A stretch of 64,000 nt of DNA, taken from assembly GCF_039536325.1 (NCBI RefSeq), contig NZ_BAAAYO010000012.1:153582-217581 (forward strand), given 5' to 3'. Position numbers and translations under genes: made by a program. The notes beneath the pieces were generated by a model. It was not told the origin of the DNA. It saw only the letters and a program-made list of their open reading frames with translations, and did not search any database. Origin of the DNA: Paenibacillus_AB hodogayensis (GTDB lineage Bacteria; Bacillota; Bacilli; Paenibacillales; NBRC-103111). Positions 24,653-34,056 of the stretch are shown piece after piece (position 1 is the stretch's first letter; each line of letters begins with the position of its first letter).

Positions 24653-26493
24653 ACTTTCGCCCCCTTATCCTGAAGCTCTTCGACTTCGATGTGGTAACCG
24701 TGATCGTCATAAATGGAACGAAGCATCATGCAGATCAGCGTGACGATAACGCCGCCGGCGCCGACGAAATAATTGTGGTACATAAATCCGTAACCGGCAA
24801 TGAACAATCCCAAAGACATAACAAACGGCAAGATCGAAGGAGACGGCATGTGAATCGGGCCAAGCGGCTCGGCCGGCGTCATTTCCTTGCGGCCTTCCAT
24901 CTTTTCTTTAAACAGCGGGTCAAGACCGCGAACGAGCGGAAGCTGCTTGAAGTTGTACTCCGGAGCCGGCGACGGAATCGCCCATTCCAGCGTGCGAGCA
25001 TCCCACGGATCGGCAGGAGCGTTCATCGGCTTCGTATTCGTTGCGATGATATTGATCAGGAACAGGATCGTACCTACGCCCATGGCGAACGCGCCAATCG
25101 TACTGATAAAGTTAAATGTATCAAAGTTCTGGCCTTCCAGATAAGTAAATACGCGACGCGGCATCCCCATCAGACCGAGGAAATGCTGGACGAAGAACGT
25201 CAGATGGAAGCCGATGAAGAAGAACCAGAACGTCAGCTTGCCGAGCGTTTCGTTCAGCATCCGTCCGAACATCTTCGGCCACCAATAGTGCAAGCCGGAG
25301 AAAATACCGAACACGAGACCGCCTACGATAACGTAGTGAAAGTGCGCCACGACGAAGTAGCTGTCATGGAACTGGAAGTCAGCCGGAGGAGATGCAAGCA
25401 TAACCCCGGTCATACCGCCCATAACGAAGGTCGGGATAAAGCCCAGTGCGAACAAGCTTGCGGTGGTAAAGCGGATCTGCCCGCCCCACAGCGTAAACAG
25501 CCAGTTGAAGATTTTGATGCCCGTCGGCACCGCGATAAGCATCGTCGCTATCGAGAACAAGGCGTTGCCGACAGGGCCGAGTCCGACGGTGAACATGTGG
25601 TGGACCCAAACCATGAAGCCAAGGAAGCCGATGATAACGGTAGCAAATACCATCGCGCTGTAACCGAACAAGCGCTTGTGCGAGAACGTACTGACGACTT
25701 CGGAGATGATGCCGAAAGCCGGCAATATCAGAATGTATACCTCAGGGTGACCGAATATCCAGAAGATATGCTGCCATAGGACGACGTTCCCGCCCGCTCC
25801 GACATCGAAGAAGTTCGCTTCGAATAATCGCTCGAACATGAGAAGCACGAGACCTACGGTAATCGCCGGGAAGGCGAACAGGATCAAGGCCGATGTAATA
25901 AAGGATGCCCAAGTAAAGAGCGGCATACGCATGAAGGACATTCCCGGTGCGCGCATGTTGATGATCGTAACCAGGAAGTTGATCCCGCCGATCAGCGTGC
26001 CTATACCGGCAATCTGCAGCCCCAGAACATAAAAGTCGACGCCCTTGCCGCTATATGTCGTTGAGGACGAGAGCGGCGTATACGCCGTCCAGCCTGCGTC
26101 AGGAGCCCCTTGAAAAAACCAGCTTGTGTTAAGCAAAACGCCGCCAAAGATGAACAGCCAGAGGCCGAGAGCGTTAACGAACGGAAACGCAACGTCGCGC
26201 GCCCCGATCTGCAAGGGCACGATCGCATTCATAAAGGCGAATATGAGCGGCATCGCCGCCAAGAAAATCATTGTCGTCCCGTGCATGGTCAACAGCTGAT
26301 TGAACATGGACGCGTCGACTGCGTCGTTCATCGGTTTAATAAGCTGGACGCGAATCAGAATGGCTTCCAGACCACCGAACAGGAAGAAAACCCCGCCGGC
26401 CAGAAGATACAAAATTCCGATTTTCTTATGGTCCACGGTTGTCAGCCAATCCATCAGCCCGCTGTATTTTTTAACCGTATGTGCGTGTGCCAA
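24649..26493 (-). CDS. ctaD: Cytochrome c oxidase subunit I (CtaD)
   Basis: A 614-residue, roughly 14-helix haem-copper oxidase catalytic subunit. The CuB and haem ligands appear in WQHIFWIFGHPEVYILIL (His-Tyr cross-link region), WVHHMFTVG and VVAHFHYVIVGG. A-type features (YI in the D/K-channel helix) fit a caa3 proton pump. The start is TTG with AGGAGGG seven bases upstream, giving MAHAHTVKK. Confidence 0.96.
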   Translation of the reverse strand: MAHAHTVKKYSGLMDWLTTVDHKKIGILYLLAGGVFFLFGGLEAILIRVQLIKPMNDAVDASMFNQLLTMHGTTMIFLAAMPLIFAFMNAIVPLQIGARDVAFPFVNALGLWLFIFGGVLLNTSWFFQGAPDAGWTAYTPLSSSTTYSGKGVDFYVLGLQIAGIGTLIGGINFLVTIINMRAPGMSFMRMPLFTWASFITSALILFAFPAITVGLVLLMFERLFEANFFDVGAGGNVVLWQHIFWIFGHPEVYILILPAFGIISEVVSTFSHKRLFGYSAMVFATVIIGFLGFMVWVHHMFTVGLGPVGNALFSIATMLIAVPTGIKIFNWLFTLWGGQIRFTTASLFALGFIPTFVMGGMTGVMLASPPADFQFHDSYFVVAHFHYVIVGGLVFGIFSGLHYWWPKMFGRMLNETLGKLTFWFFFIGFHLTFFVQHFLGLMGMPRRVFTYLEGQNFDTFNFISTIGAFAMGVGTILFLINIIATNTKPMNAPADPWDARTLEWAIPSPAPEYNFKQLPLVRGLDPLFKEKMEGRKEMTPAEPLGPIHMPSPSILPFVMSLGLFIAGYGFMYHNYFVGAGGVIVTLICMMLRSIYDDHGYHIEVEELQDKGAKV

Positions 26494-26589
26494 CGTGTAA
26501 CCCTCCTAAGAACTTTTTCGCCAGCAAAGGCCGCTTGCGTAAGCATCCGCTGAGCTTTACCGGCGATTAAGCTTTCTTGTACGCGAATC

Positions 26590-27666
26590 TTAATGCTTTT
26601 GACCAGCCAAGTATTCAACCAACGCGTTGATTTGTTGATCATTCAAATCGAGGCTTTGCTCCATCTTGCTACCCGGGACGTTTTTCGGATTCGGCATCAA
26701 GTTGCCCGGTTTGACTTTTTGCGGATCGTTAAGCCACGTTTGCAGGTTGTTCTTCAAATCGCCAGGATCGCGGTTGAACAATATTCCGGCTACGGTCGAG
26801 CGGTCCGCGTAGTTCAAGAGGCTCGGTCCCACTTTGCCGCCTTCGACTTGTTTCGACTGCGTATTGTAGATGGCATGGCAGGCAAGGCACTTGTCTTTGA
26901 AAATTTTCTCGCCTTCTTGCGTTTGGGCGGAAGCGGCAACGACTGTCGGCGTTTTCATACCGCCTACCCAACGGTCGAACTCTTCCGGAGAGACTGCTTT
27001 CACTTTAAAGTCCATCAAAGCATGGGATTGTCCGCAAAGCTCGGCGCATTTACCGTAGTAAGTACCCGGTTTGTCGGCTTTCAAATAATGCATATTGGTC
27101 ATGCCCGGATTGGTATCCTTCTTGCCGCCAAGCGCCGGTACCCAGAAGGAGTGGATGACGTCGGCCGATTCCAGGTGGAACGCAATCGTTCTGCCTGTCG
27201 GAATGACCAAATCCTGAGCAGTCGTTACTTTCTCGTTCATGTATTCGAATTCCCACCAGAATTGGTGTCCGGTTACTTTGACTTGCAGCGCATTCGGATC
27301 CTTGGAGTAATCCTTGTCCAATTCAAACGTATACTTGACGGTCGGTATCGCAATGACGATCAGCAGCAGAAACGGAATAACCGTCCAGATAATCTCCAGC
27401 TTGTGATTGCCTTCCACCTGCTTCGGAACCCCGGTTTGCCCCGGCCGTTTGCGAAAACGGACCAGAACATAGACGTAAATGATCGCAACAACCGCAAATA
27501 CGGCGATCATAACGATCAAAGAGAGGTAAATGACCGATAATTGCTTTTCCGCCACCGGACCTTTCGGATCCAAAGCCGTCAAATTTTCCAAACCACAACC
27601 CGTAAGCATGAACGTTAATACCGCAAACAATGGAATTATACGCCATGCAGACTGCCACCGTCTCAT
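26590..27666 (-). CDS. ctaC: Cytochrome c oxidase subunit II with fused cytochrome c domain (CtaC)
   Basis: A lipoprotein-type N-terminus (FMLTGCGLENL), two membrane helices, a CuA domain with CAELCGQSHALM, and a C-terminal class I cytochrome c domain with the haem site KCLACH and a later Met-containing GNLMPNP block. This fusion defines a caa3-type oxidase. Length 358 is typical. No ctaA or ctaB (haem A synthesis) lies in the window. Confidence 0.96.
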   Translation of the reverse strand: MRRWQSAWRIIPLFAVLTFMLTGCGLENLTALDPKGPVAEKQLSVIYLSLIVMIAVFAVVAIIYVYVLVRFRKRPGQTGVPKQVEGNHKLEIIWTVIPFLLLIVIAIPTVKYTFELDKDYSKDPNALQVKVTGHQFWWEFEYMNEKVTTAQDLVIPTGRTIAFHLESADVIHSFWVPALGGKKDTNPGMTNMHYLKADKPGTYYGKCAELCGQSHALMDFKVKAVSPEEFDRWVGGMKTPTVVAASAQTQEGEKIFKDKCLACHAIYNTQSKQVEGGKVGPSLLNYADRSTVAGILFNRDPGDLKNNLQTWLNDPQKVKPGNLMPNPKNVPGSKMEQSLDLNDQQINALVEYLAGQKH

Positions 27667-27918
27667 TCACTCATCAACCCCAATTCTCTGTGTTTAATAG
27701 ACCGATCGTCCCTCCAAGACCAATCTATTAGCGCTATCATGGATGGCCACATTTTGTCAACAAACCTAATCACCTTATTAAATATAAATTCGCCGAAACC
27801 TTTTGTCAATCGATGTGGGAAAGTTCACAAATTGTTCTAAATCAAAGGGTTTCGGGCATTTTCCGTTTGCAGCGCCGCGCCAAAAGCGCACATCAAGGTT
27901 ATTTCCATTAAACAGACG
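27667..27918. other. Divergent regulatory region between ctaC and the spore lipoprotein gene
   Basis: No gene is seen. A TTGACA on the minus strand (27755-27760) is a plausible -35 for ctaC, but the -10 17-18 bases away is poor. An AATTTGTGAAC stretch on the minus strand (near 27822) resembles redox-regulator sites but is too short to assign. Confidence 0.4.
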
Positions 27919-27948
27919 GTTTATGCAAAACCGGCCGATTGCATATTT
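27919..27948 (+). promoter_or_regulatory. Candidate SigG/SigF promoter of the spore lipoprotein gene
   Basis: GTTTA (4/5 to GHATR), an 18-base spacer, and CATATTT (6/7 to the SigF/SigG -10 CATWHTA). Gene function fits forespore expression. Confidence 0.45.
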
Positions 27949-28003
27949 AGAGGGAGCAAAGCAAATGATACGAATGGACTTCTTCTTGACAAGGAGGCAA
28001 ATC

Positions 28004-28681
28004 ATGAGACGGAATATAACGCTCACCTGCATCGCCTTGGCCGCCCTCGTCTGGATCGCCGCCTGCTCGTACCAGAAACAATTCGAAAGCGGTCCTTCCG
28101 ATTACGGCAGCCGGACCGAAACGGAGGAAAAACGCAATTACCGCAGCTACAATACGCAGCTCAAGGCGGCAGACCACAACAATACCCGTCTGGACTTCGT
28201 CCAATCGACGACCGACGCCGTTGACGAGTTGAAGGGCGTTCGCAGCTCATTCGTCATCGTGACGGACAAGAACGCTTATGTAGCTGCCGTACTGGACAAT
28301 ACGGCGACGGGCATGAAAGGCAAAGGCACGATATTGTTCAGCGACAGGACCATCGCCTCTCCCGGCGTCGACGATCATTCCGATGTGTCTTACGTGCTGC
28401 CGCCCGGCGATATCGTGATGGACAAATACAGCTTCGATACGATTCCGAACCCGCAGGATTTATCGAGCGAGCTTGTACGCCGCTTGACCGAGCGCGTGAT
28501 GGAGCTTCATCCGAACGTAGCCCATGTATTCGTTTCGGCCAATCAGCAGTTCATCAACCGTTTCAGCGAATATGCCCATGAAGCGTGGCGCGGTTCCTCC
28601 CTTCAGCCGTATGTCTCCGATTTCAACGCGCTAGTTCAGGATCATTTTGGGGACCATGGCGTTATTGATCCGAATCCCTAA
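28004..28681 (+). CDS. YhcN/YlaJ-family sporulation lipoprotein
   Basis: The 225-residue protein starts MRRNITLTCIAL and has a lipobox WIAAC, so it should be lipid-anchored. The mature part shows the YhcN/YlaJ pattern (VKGVRSSFVIVTDKNAYVA-like stretch, then RRLTERVMELHPNVAHVFVSAN). Members are found in the forespore inner membrane; SpoIID-like or germination-linked roles are suggested. The ORF opens at 27803, but the ATG at 28004 with AAGGAGG precedes the signal peptide. Confidence 0.82.
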   Translation: MRRNITLTCIALAALVWIAACSYQKQFESGPSDYGSRTETEEKRNYRSYNTQLKAADHNNTRLDFVQSTTDAVDELKGVRSSFVIVTDKNAYVAAVLDNTATGMKGKGTILFSDRTIASPGVDDHSDVSYVLPPGDIVMDKYSFDTIPNPQDLSSELVRRLTERVMELHPNVAHVFVSANQQFINRFSEYAHEAWRGSSLQPYVSDFNALVQDHFGDHGVIDPNP

Positions 28682-28829
28682 TACCCGGGACGCATTCCGA
28701 ATGTATTTCTTCATCTAAATAGGTTGTTTCCGCTCTGCTCTGCAGCGACCCGCATCGTCCGATGCGGGTTTCTTTCGTCTGTTCTCCCCAAAAAACGAGA
28801 AATAGTTCGTTGAACTGGATACATTTATG

Positions 28830-28856
28830 TAAGAATAGGCAGGAAATTGTCGTTAT
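28830..28856 (+). promoter_or_regulatory. Candidate SigD flagellar promoter of motAB
   Basis: TAAG, exactly 15 bases, GTCGTTAT: 3/4 and 6/8 matches to the SigD consensus TAAA-N15-GCCGATAT, 65 bases before motA. Confidence 0.55.
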
Positions 28857-28920
28857 GAATCGAATAAGTAGTTCTATAACGCCCGCCATATAGGTCGGAT
28901 TACATAAGGACGGTGTAATA

Positions 28921-29730
28921 ATGGAAAAGTCTACAGGCATTGGCATAGTTTTAGCCTTTGTCGCTCTCTTGGTAGGTATGGTATTAAAGGGAGCTCATCT
29001 TAGCTCGCTTGCGAATCCTGCCGCGATTATGATTATCATCTTGGGCACGGTTGCGGCCATCTTCATCGCCTTCCCGATGTCTGACTTGAAAAAGGTCCCT
29101 AAGCTGTTCGCCATCCTCTTCAAGCAGCAAAAGCTCGTATCCAAGAAGGAATTGATCCAATTGTTTATCGAGTGGGTTTCCATTACCCGCCGCGAAGGGT
29201 TGCTCGCGCTAGAAAGCAAGGTCGACGATATCGACGACATGTTCCTGCGCAACGGCATGCGGATGATCATCGACGGCAACGATCAGGAATTTATCCATGA
29301 CGTATTAATGGAAGAAATATCGGCTATGGAGGAACGGCACCGCTCGGGCGCGCTGATCTTTACGCAAGCGGGCACCTACGCCCCTACTCTCGGCGTTCTG
29401 GGGGCGGTTGTCGGTCTGATCGCCGCGCTCAGCAACTTGAACCAGGTCGAAGCGCTCGGACATTTGATATCGGCGGCCTTCGTGGCCACCTTGCTCGGTA
29501 TTTTTACCGGCTACGTGCTCTGGCATCCGTTCGCTAACAAGCTGAAGCAAATTTCCAAAAAAGAAGTCGAGGTCAAAATGATGATGGTTGAAGGACTGCT
29601 GTCCATTCAATCCGGCATCTCGGCTATCGCGATCGAGCAGAAGCTGTCCGTATTCCTCGCCCCATCCGAACGTTACGCCAGCAATAAAGGAGAGGAAGGC
29701 AGTGAACAAAAAGCACAAGCAGCATCATGA
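28921..29730 (+). CDS. motA: Flagellar motor stator protein MotA
   Basis: A 269-residue protein with four membrane helices (about 5-25, 30-50, 145-165, 178-200). The conserved stator segment AGTYAPTLGVLGAVVGLI and the charged cytoplasmic loop with RREGLLALE that meets the rotor are present. With MotB it forms the H+ channel. Close to B. subtilis MotA in length. The start ATG is preceded by a weak site (AGGACGGTG). Confidence 0.95.
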   Translation: MEKSTGIGIVLAFVALLVGMVLKGAHLSSLANPAAIMIIILGTVAAIFIAFPMSDLKKVPKLFAILFKQQKLVSKKELIQLFIEWVSITRREGLLALESKVDDIDDMFLRNGMRMIIDGNDQEFIHDVLMEEISAMEERHRSGALIFTQAGTYAPTLGVLGAVVGLIAALSNLNQVEALGHLISAAFVATLLGIFTGYVLWHPFANKLKQISKKEVEVKMMMVEGLLSIQSGISAIAIEQKLSVFLAPSERYASNKGEEGSEQKAQAAS

Positions 29731-30511
29731 GGAGCATATTGACGAGTCCTGGCTTATCCCCTATGCCGACCTGCTGACGCTGCTTCTCGCCTTGTTCATC
29801 ATCCTGTTCGCTTCCAGCGAAATGGATTCGAAAAAATACAATTCGATCATGCGCAGCTTGAATTCCGCCTTTACCGGCGGCTCGAGCTTTTTCGATCAGC
29901 CTCAGGTCGTACCGATCATGGAAGACCCGGCCTCCGATCTGAACAAAAAGCTCGAGGAAGCCAAGCAGCTGTCCGAGAAGCAAGGAGCCGAACAAGAGCA
30001 AATCCGCAAGGAAACGGCGGAGCTCCAAGAACTGAAGCAAAAGCTCGATCGATATATTCAAGACAATCAATTGACCACGCAGCTGGAAACGAAGCTGACC
30101 AACGATATGCTCATGATTACGATTCGCGATAATGCCCTATATGCGTCCGGCAGCGCAAACGTCAAGCCGGAAGCCCAGAAGCTGGCGGTCACCATCTCCG
30201 ATATGCTGACCCAATACCCCCAGTATCAGATCGAGGTATCCGGTCATACGGACAACGTGCCGATCCGCAATGCGGAGTTTGAGACGAACTGGGATTTGAG
30301 CGCCAAGCGGGCTTTGAATTTTATGAAAATCCTGCTGCAGAACGATAAAATTACCGCCAATCGTTTCCGCGCCATCGGTTATGGGGAATTCCAGCCGATC
30401 GACTCGAACGATACCGCCGACGGCCGGGCCAAAAACCGCCGGGTGGAAGTGTCCATCCTAAGAACGATCAAATCGCCTAATGTCATCGGCGCCGACGGCA
30501 AGAAGCAATGA
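29702..30511 (+). CDS. motB: Flagellar motor stator protein MotB
   Basis: A 269-residue protein with a single N-terminal membrane helix carrying the proton-binding Asp in SWLIPYADLLTLLLALFI, then a coiled-coil-like linker (120-170 region) and a C-terminal OmpA-like peptidoglycan-binding domain (VSGHTDNVPIR, NRRVEVSI). The GTG at 29702 with GGAGAGG upstream gives the usual short charged N-terminus; it overlaps motA by 29 bases. Confidence 0.95.
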   Translation: MNKKHKQHHEEHIDESWLIPYADLLTLLLALFIILFASSEMDSKKYNSIMRSLNSAFTGGSSFFDQPQVVPIMEDPASDLNKKLEEAKQLSEKQGAEQEQIRKETAELQELKQKLDRYIQDNQLTTQLETKLTNDMLMITIRDNALYASGSANVKPEAQKLAVTISDMLTQYPQYQIEVSGHTDNVPIRNAEFETNWDLSAKRALNFMKILLQNDKITANRFRAIGYGEFQPIDSNDTADGRAKNRRVEVSILRTIKSPNVIGADGKKQ

Positions 30512-30525
30512 CCGAACAGCAACGG

Positions 30526-30559
30526 AAGAGCCCTTTTCTTGACAGGGCTCTTCTTTTTT
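30526..30559 (+). terminator. Terminator of motAB
   Basis: AAGAGCCC/GGGCTCTT stem with an 11-base loop and CTTTTTT, 15 bases after the motB stop. Confidence 0.9.
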
Positions 30560-30652
30560 GCGTTATTGCCGAATAAGATGATACATGACATTCGCAGCCT
30601 GTTCGTTGACGCCATGGGTCAACGACCGATTACGGAACGGGAGGTGCGATCT

Positions 30653-31249
30653 ATGACGGATAAACGGGAAGCCGGCGCGAAGCCGCGTTTGTTTGTTTTT
30701 ACCGGGCCCGACGGTTCGGGACGCAAGACGATAGCGGATATGACGGGATCGACGCTGGAGCTGAAGAAGGCGCTTTCTTACACGACACGCGAACCGCGGC
30801 CGGGGGAACGGGAAGGCCAGGACTATCATTTCATCGACCAGGAATCGTTCCTGCAAGCCAAGGCGAACGGAGAGTTTGTCGAAGCGGTGTTTACGGAAGG
30901 GCATCATTATGGAATCAAGCAATCCGATATCGAGAAACTTTGGTCAGAGCACCGGTTCGTCTACGTGATCCTGAACCCGGAAGGCGCACGGATGCTGAAG
31001 CAGGCTTATGGCGACCGCGTCATCCGTCTCTTCCTGTACGCTGACCGCGAGTCGCTCTGGAGACGGCAGGTGGATCGCGGTGACGGCGTAGAGGCCGTGG
31101 AGAGCCGCATGTCGCTGTACAGCGCCGCTATGTCTCATTTGCCGGAATGCGAGCATAGCTTCGAGAACGTGGATTTGTCCCATACGGTGTTTTCCATTAC
31201 CAATGTGATCGAACGCTATTTGAACCGACAGCTTCTGAATCTGGATTAA
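30653..31249 (+). CDS. Guanylate-kinase-like protein with altered P-loop
   Basis: The 198-residue protein has the GMP-binding block SYTTREPRPGEREGQDYHFI and HHYGIKQSDIE typical of guanylate kinase. The P-loop reads GPDGSGRKT where Gmk has GPSGVGKGT: the invariant lysine position is Arg24, followed by Lys25. Either the shifted lysine serves or the enzyme has lost GMP phosphorylation. The canonical gmk normally lies near yloC/rpoZ, so this is a likely paralogue. ATG 30653 has GGGAGGTG upstream. Confidence 0.82.
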   Translation: MTDKREAGAKPRLFVFTGPDGSGRKTIADMTGSTLELKKALSYTTREPRPGEREGQDYHFIDQESFLQAKANGEFVEAVFTEGHHYGIKQSDIEKLWSEHRFVYVILNPEGARMLKQAYGDRVIRLFLYADRESLWRRQVDRGDGVEAVESRMSLYSAAMSHLPECEHSFENVDLSHTVFSITNVIERYLNRQLLNLD

Positions 31250-31274
31250 ACCTATCACAGTATTCTCCATCCCC

Positions 31275-31299
31275 TCCCCTCGCTCGCGCGGGGTTTTTT
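31275..31299 (+). terminator. Short terminator-like hairpin after the guanylate-kinase-like gene
   Basis: CCCC/GGGG with a CG-rich loop followed by six T (31294-31299). The stem is short, so strength is uncertain. Confidence 0.5.
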
Positions 31300-31342
31300 C
31301 TTGCTTCATTTTGTGACACAATAGAGGCAGGAGGGATGAGCA

Positions 31343-32485
31343 ATGAGAATAGTATCGATCGAACCGACGCCGAGTCCGAATTCAATGAAAATCAATCTGG
31401 ACGAAAGCTTGCCTAAAGGCGCGAAACGGACCTACACGAAAACCGATTCCACGGCCCCTACCGTCTTTCGTTCCATTCTTGATATACCGGGTGTTACCGC
31501 CGTTTTTCATACTGCCGATTTTATCGCGGTGGACCGCACGCCCAAAGGCGACTGGGAACACATTCTAACCCATATTCGCGCCATTCTGGGCTCCGATGAA
31601 GTTCACTCCATGGGGGTTCCCGATCCTGCGGCGGGTATGGATACGTACGGCGAAGCGACCGTGCTTATGCAAACGTTCCGCTCGATCCCGATGCAAATCC
31701 GCGTGCGCACCGGACTCGAGGAGGCGCGCCGGGCCATGCCGGAGCGTTTCGTTCAAGCGGCCATGAAGGCAGGCAGCGCCTCGCCGAATCTGATTAAGGA
31801 GCGAACGCTGGAGGAAATGGGGGTTCGTTACGGGGATTTGCAGGAGATTGCCGAACAAATCGTGCAGGAGCTGGACGCCTCCTATTCCGACGAACGGCTG
31901 GCCGAACTTGTGCAGGCGGCCGAAACGGCCGGAACTGGTGGAGAGGTGACTCCACCGGCTCCTAAGGAGGAGCTGCCCTCCGAGGAAGTCGATCGTTTGC
32001 TCGACGACCCCGACTGGAAAGTACGCTATGCCGCTTTGCAGCAAATGAAGCCCGTTCCCGAGAAGCTGCCCTTGTTGGCCAAAGCGATTAACGACCCGCA
32101 ATCGTCGGTACGGAGGCTTGCTTCTGTTTATTTGGGCGATATTCGCGAGCCGGAGGCGCTCCCCTACTTGTTCCAAGCTTTGCGCGATGATTCCGTATCC
32201 GTACGCAGAACCGCCGGCGACACCCTATCCGACGTCGGAGATCCCGCGGCGATCGGTCCGATGACGGAAGCGCTGCGCGACAAAAACAAGCTCGTCCGCT
32301 GGCGCGCTGCCCGCTTCTTGTACGAAGCCGGAGATGACACGGTTTTGCCGGCTCTTCATGAAGCAGCCGACGACGCCGAATTCGAAGTCCGCATGCAAGT
32401 CAAAATGGCCATCGAGCGGATCGAAGGCGGCGGAGCGGCCGAAGGCTCGGTTTGGCAGCAGATGACGCGCCGCAACGAAAGCTGA
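31343..32485 (+). CDS. CvfC-like protein: NifU N-terminal-type domain plus HEAT repeats
   Basis: A 380-residue protein. The N-terminal 85 residues (MRIVSIEPTPSPNSMKI, then LDIPGVTAVFHTADFIAVDR) match the Nfu/NifU N-terminal scaffold-like domain without Fe-S cysteines, and the C-terminal 160 residues form several HEAT-like repeats (DPDWKVRYAALQQM, DPQSSVRRLASVYLG). This is the layout of the conserved virulence factor C family of Gram-positive bacteria, of unknown molecular role. Start ATG with AGGAGG upstream. Monocistronic. Confidence 0.8.
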   Translation: MRIVSIEPTPSPNSMKINLDESLPKGAKRTYTKTDSTAPTVFRSILDIPGVTAVFHTADFIAVDRTPKGDWEHILTHIRAILGSDEVHSMGVPDPAAGMDTYGEATVLMQTFRSIPMQIRVRTGLEEARRAMPERFVQAAMKAGSASPNLIKERTLEEMGVRYGDLQEIAEQIVQELDASYSDERLAELVQAAETAGTGGEVTPPAPKEELPSEEVDRLLDDPDWKVRYAALQQMKPVPEKLPLLAKAINDPQSSVRRLASVYLGDIREPEALPYLFQALRDDSVSVRRTAGDTLSDVGDPAAIGPMTEALRDKNKLVRWRAARFLYEAGDDTVLPALHEAADDAEFEVRMQVKMAIERIEGGGAAEGSVWQQMTRRNES

Positions 32486-32499
32486 ATCTCTACCGGAAT

Positions 32500-32538
32500 A
32501 ACAAAGAAGGGTTGTCCGACGGACAGCCCTCCTTTGTT
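32500..32538. terminator. Bidirectional terminator between the cvfC-like and helicase genes
   Basis: AACAAAG...CTTTGTT with inner GGGTTGTCC/GGACAGCCC. It serves two convergent genes. Confidence 0.78.
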
Positions 32539-32548
32539 ATCGATTTCG

Positions 32549-33856
32549 TTATTTTCCTCTGCTTGCCCCTTTTTTAGCTGTCGAGGCATAGCGCGGCGTA
32601 TGTTTGCCGCCTTTTCCTGCGGGCTTGGAACCGTTCCGGTCAAAACTTCCGTTCCGCCCGCGGCCTTGCCCGAAGGAGGAAGGCTTGCGGCTTGCCCCCG
32701 GTTTGGCGACAGGCTTCTTGGCGACTTCGCTTGCCATGAGCGAACCCTCTGCGTTGCGACGCGGAAGCTTCGCGCCGATCTTGCTTTCCAGCTTGGCGAG
32801 ACGGATCTTGTCGCGTGTCGTGGCCAAGGTGATCGCTACGCCGCTTTCTCCGGCGCGTCCCGTACGGCCGATGCGGTGAATGTACCACTCCACATCCTGC
32901 GGCACGTCATAGTTGAAGACGTGGGTTACCCCCTCGATATCCAGACCGCGCGCGGCAATGTCCGTTGCGACAAGCACCTGCAACTTGGCTTCGCGGAACC
33001 GCTTGAGCACGAATTCGCGCTTCGCCTGGGAAAGCTCGCCATGCAGCGCATCGGCTTCGATGCCTTCCTCTTTCAACGCTTCGTTGAGCTTGTTCGCTCT
33101 TCCTTTCGAGCTGCAGAACACGATAGCCAAGTAAGGACGATAATGCGCAATCAGTTGAAGCAGCGTCTTCGTTTTATCGGATTCGGGCGTCTCTACTACA
33201 GCCTGCTCAATCTCCGCGACCATTACCTGCTTGCCGGCAACCCGCAGCTGTTCCGGCTTGCGCATATACCGTTCGGACAGCTCGCGGATCGGCTGCGGCA
33301 TCGTGGCGGAGAACAGCATCACCTGTCTCTTGTCCGAGGTCAGCGCGATCAGCGTCTCCACTTCCTCCAGAAAGCCCCTGCGCAGCATTTCGTCAGCTTC
33401 GTCCACAACTACCATGCGTACCCCGATTAACGAAAGCGTCCCGCGTTTAACATGATCGAGCAGTCTCCCCGGCGTACCGACGACAACGGAAGGAATTCGC
33501 TCCAGCTTGCGGTTTTGCCGGTCGATATCCGTACCGCCGTAGATCGCATGAACCTCGGCTTCTACCAAAGGAGCGAGCCGTCCGGCTTCTTTGGCGATCT
33601 GTACCGCCAGCTCCCGCGTCGGCGTGATGATCAGCGCTTGCGTGAAAGGCCGCTTCGGTTCAAGCCGCTCCAATATCGGCAGCACAAAAGCAAGCGTCTT
33701 CCCGGTGCCGGTCTGCGCTTGAGCGACCACATCCCTCCCCGCCAGAAGCAGCGGAATGGATTGCGTTTGAACCGGCGTTGGTTCGTGTATGCCATGGGAG
33801 GCCAGTTCTTTTTGAAATTCCGGCCGAACGCCCAGTTTTACAAATTCGGAGCTCAT
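32549..33856 (-). CDS. DEAD-box ATP-dependent RNA helicase, 435 aa
   Basis: All core motifs are visible: AQTGTGKT (I), TPTRELA (Ia), GTPGRLLDH (Ib), VDEADEM (II, DEAD), FSATMP (III), IVFCSSKGR (IV), ATDIAARGLD (V) and HRIGRTGRAG (VI). The Q motif VQTQSIP is at the start. The C-terminal 60 residues are basic and Gly/Arg/Lys/Ser-rich, a disordered RNA-binding tail. It resembles CshA-type cold-shock helicases in layout; which paralogue is not certain. Confidence 0.94.
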   Translation of the reverse strand: MSSEFVKLGVRPEFQKELASHGIHEPTPVQTQSIPLLLAGRDVVAQAQTGTGKTLAFVLPILERLEPKRPFTQALIITPTRELAVQIAKEAGRLAPLVEAEVHAIYGGTDIDRQNRKLERIPSVVVGTPGRLLDHVKRGTLSLIGVRMVVVDEADEMLRRGFLEEVETLIALTSDKRQVMLFSATMPQPIRELSERYMRKPEQLRVAGKQVMVAEIEQAVVETPESDKTKTLLQLIAHYRPYLAIVFCSSKGRANKLNEALKEEGIEADALHGELSQAKREFVLKRFREAKLQVLVATDIAARGLDIEGVTHVFNYDVPQDVEWYIHRIGRTGRAGESGVAITLATTRDKIRLAKLESKIGAKLPRRNAEGSLMASEVAKKPVAKPGASRKPSSFGQGRGRNGSFDRNGSKPAGKGGKHTPRYASTAKKGASRGK

Positions 33857-33937
33857 CGTTGTTGTTCACCTTTCCCGTTTCGGATGCAACCATTTTTCCC
33901 ACTATATCACAATGGTACAGGTTCTACAAACCGCATG

Positions 33938-33967
33938 GAATACCGGCAAATAACAAATACCATTATT
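33938..33967 (+). promoter_or_regulatory. Candidate SigG promoter of the ger operon
   Basis: GAATA (5/5 to GHATR), exactly 18 bases, CATTATT (6/7 to CATWHTA). About 90 bases before the gerA-type start. Germination receptor operons are SigG-dependent in Bacillus, so position and function agree. Confidence 0.65.
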
Positions 33968-34056
33968 TTACGCATAGTCGCGGGAATGATGGGAACGATA
34001 GGTATGAACTGGATAGACCGGGAAACGTCGTACCGGAAAGAGGGAAAAAAGCCCGT

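Noticed and set aside
24517..25779. 420-codon open frame opposite ctaD
   Set aside because: It is antisense to a certain oxidase gene, has no family motifs and reflects GC-biased third positions.
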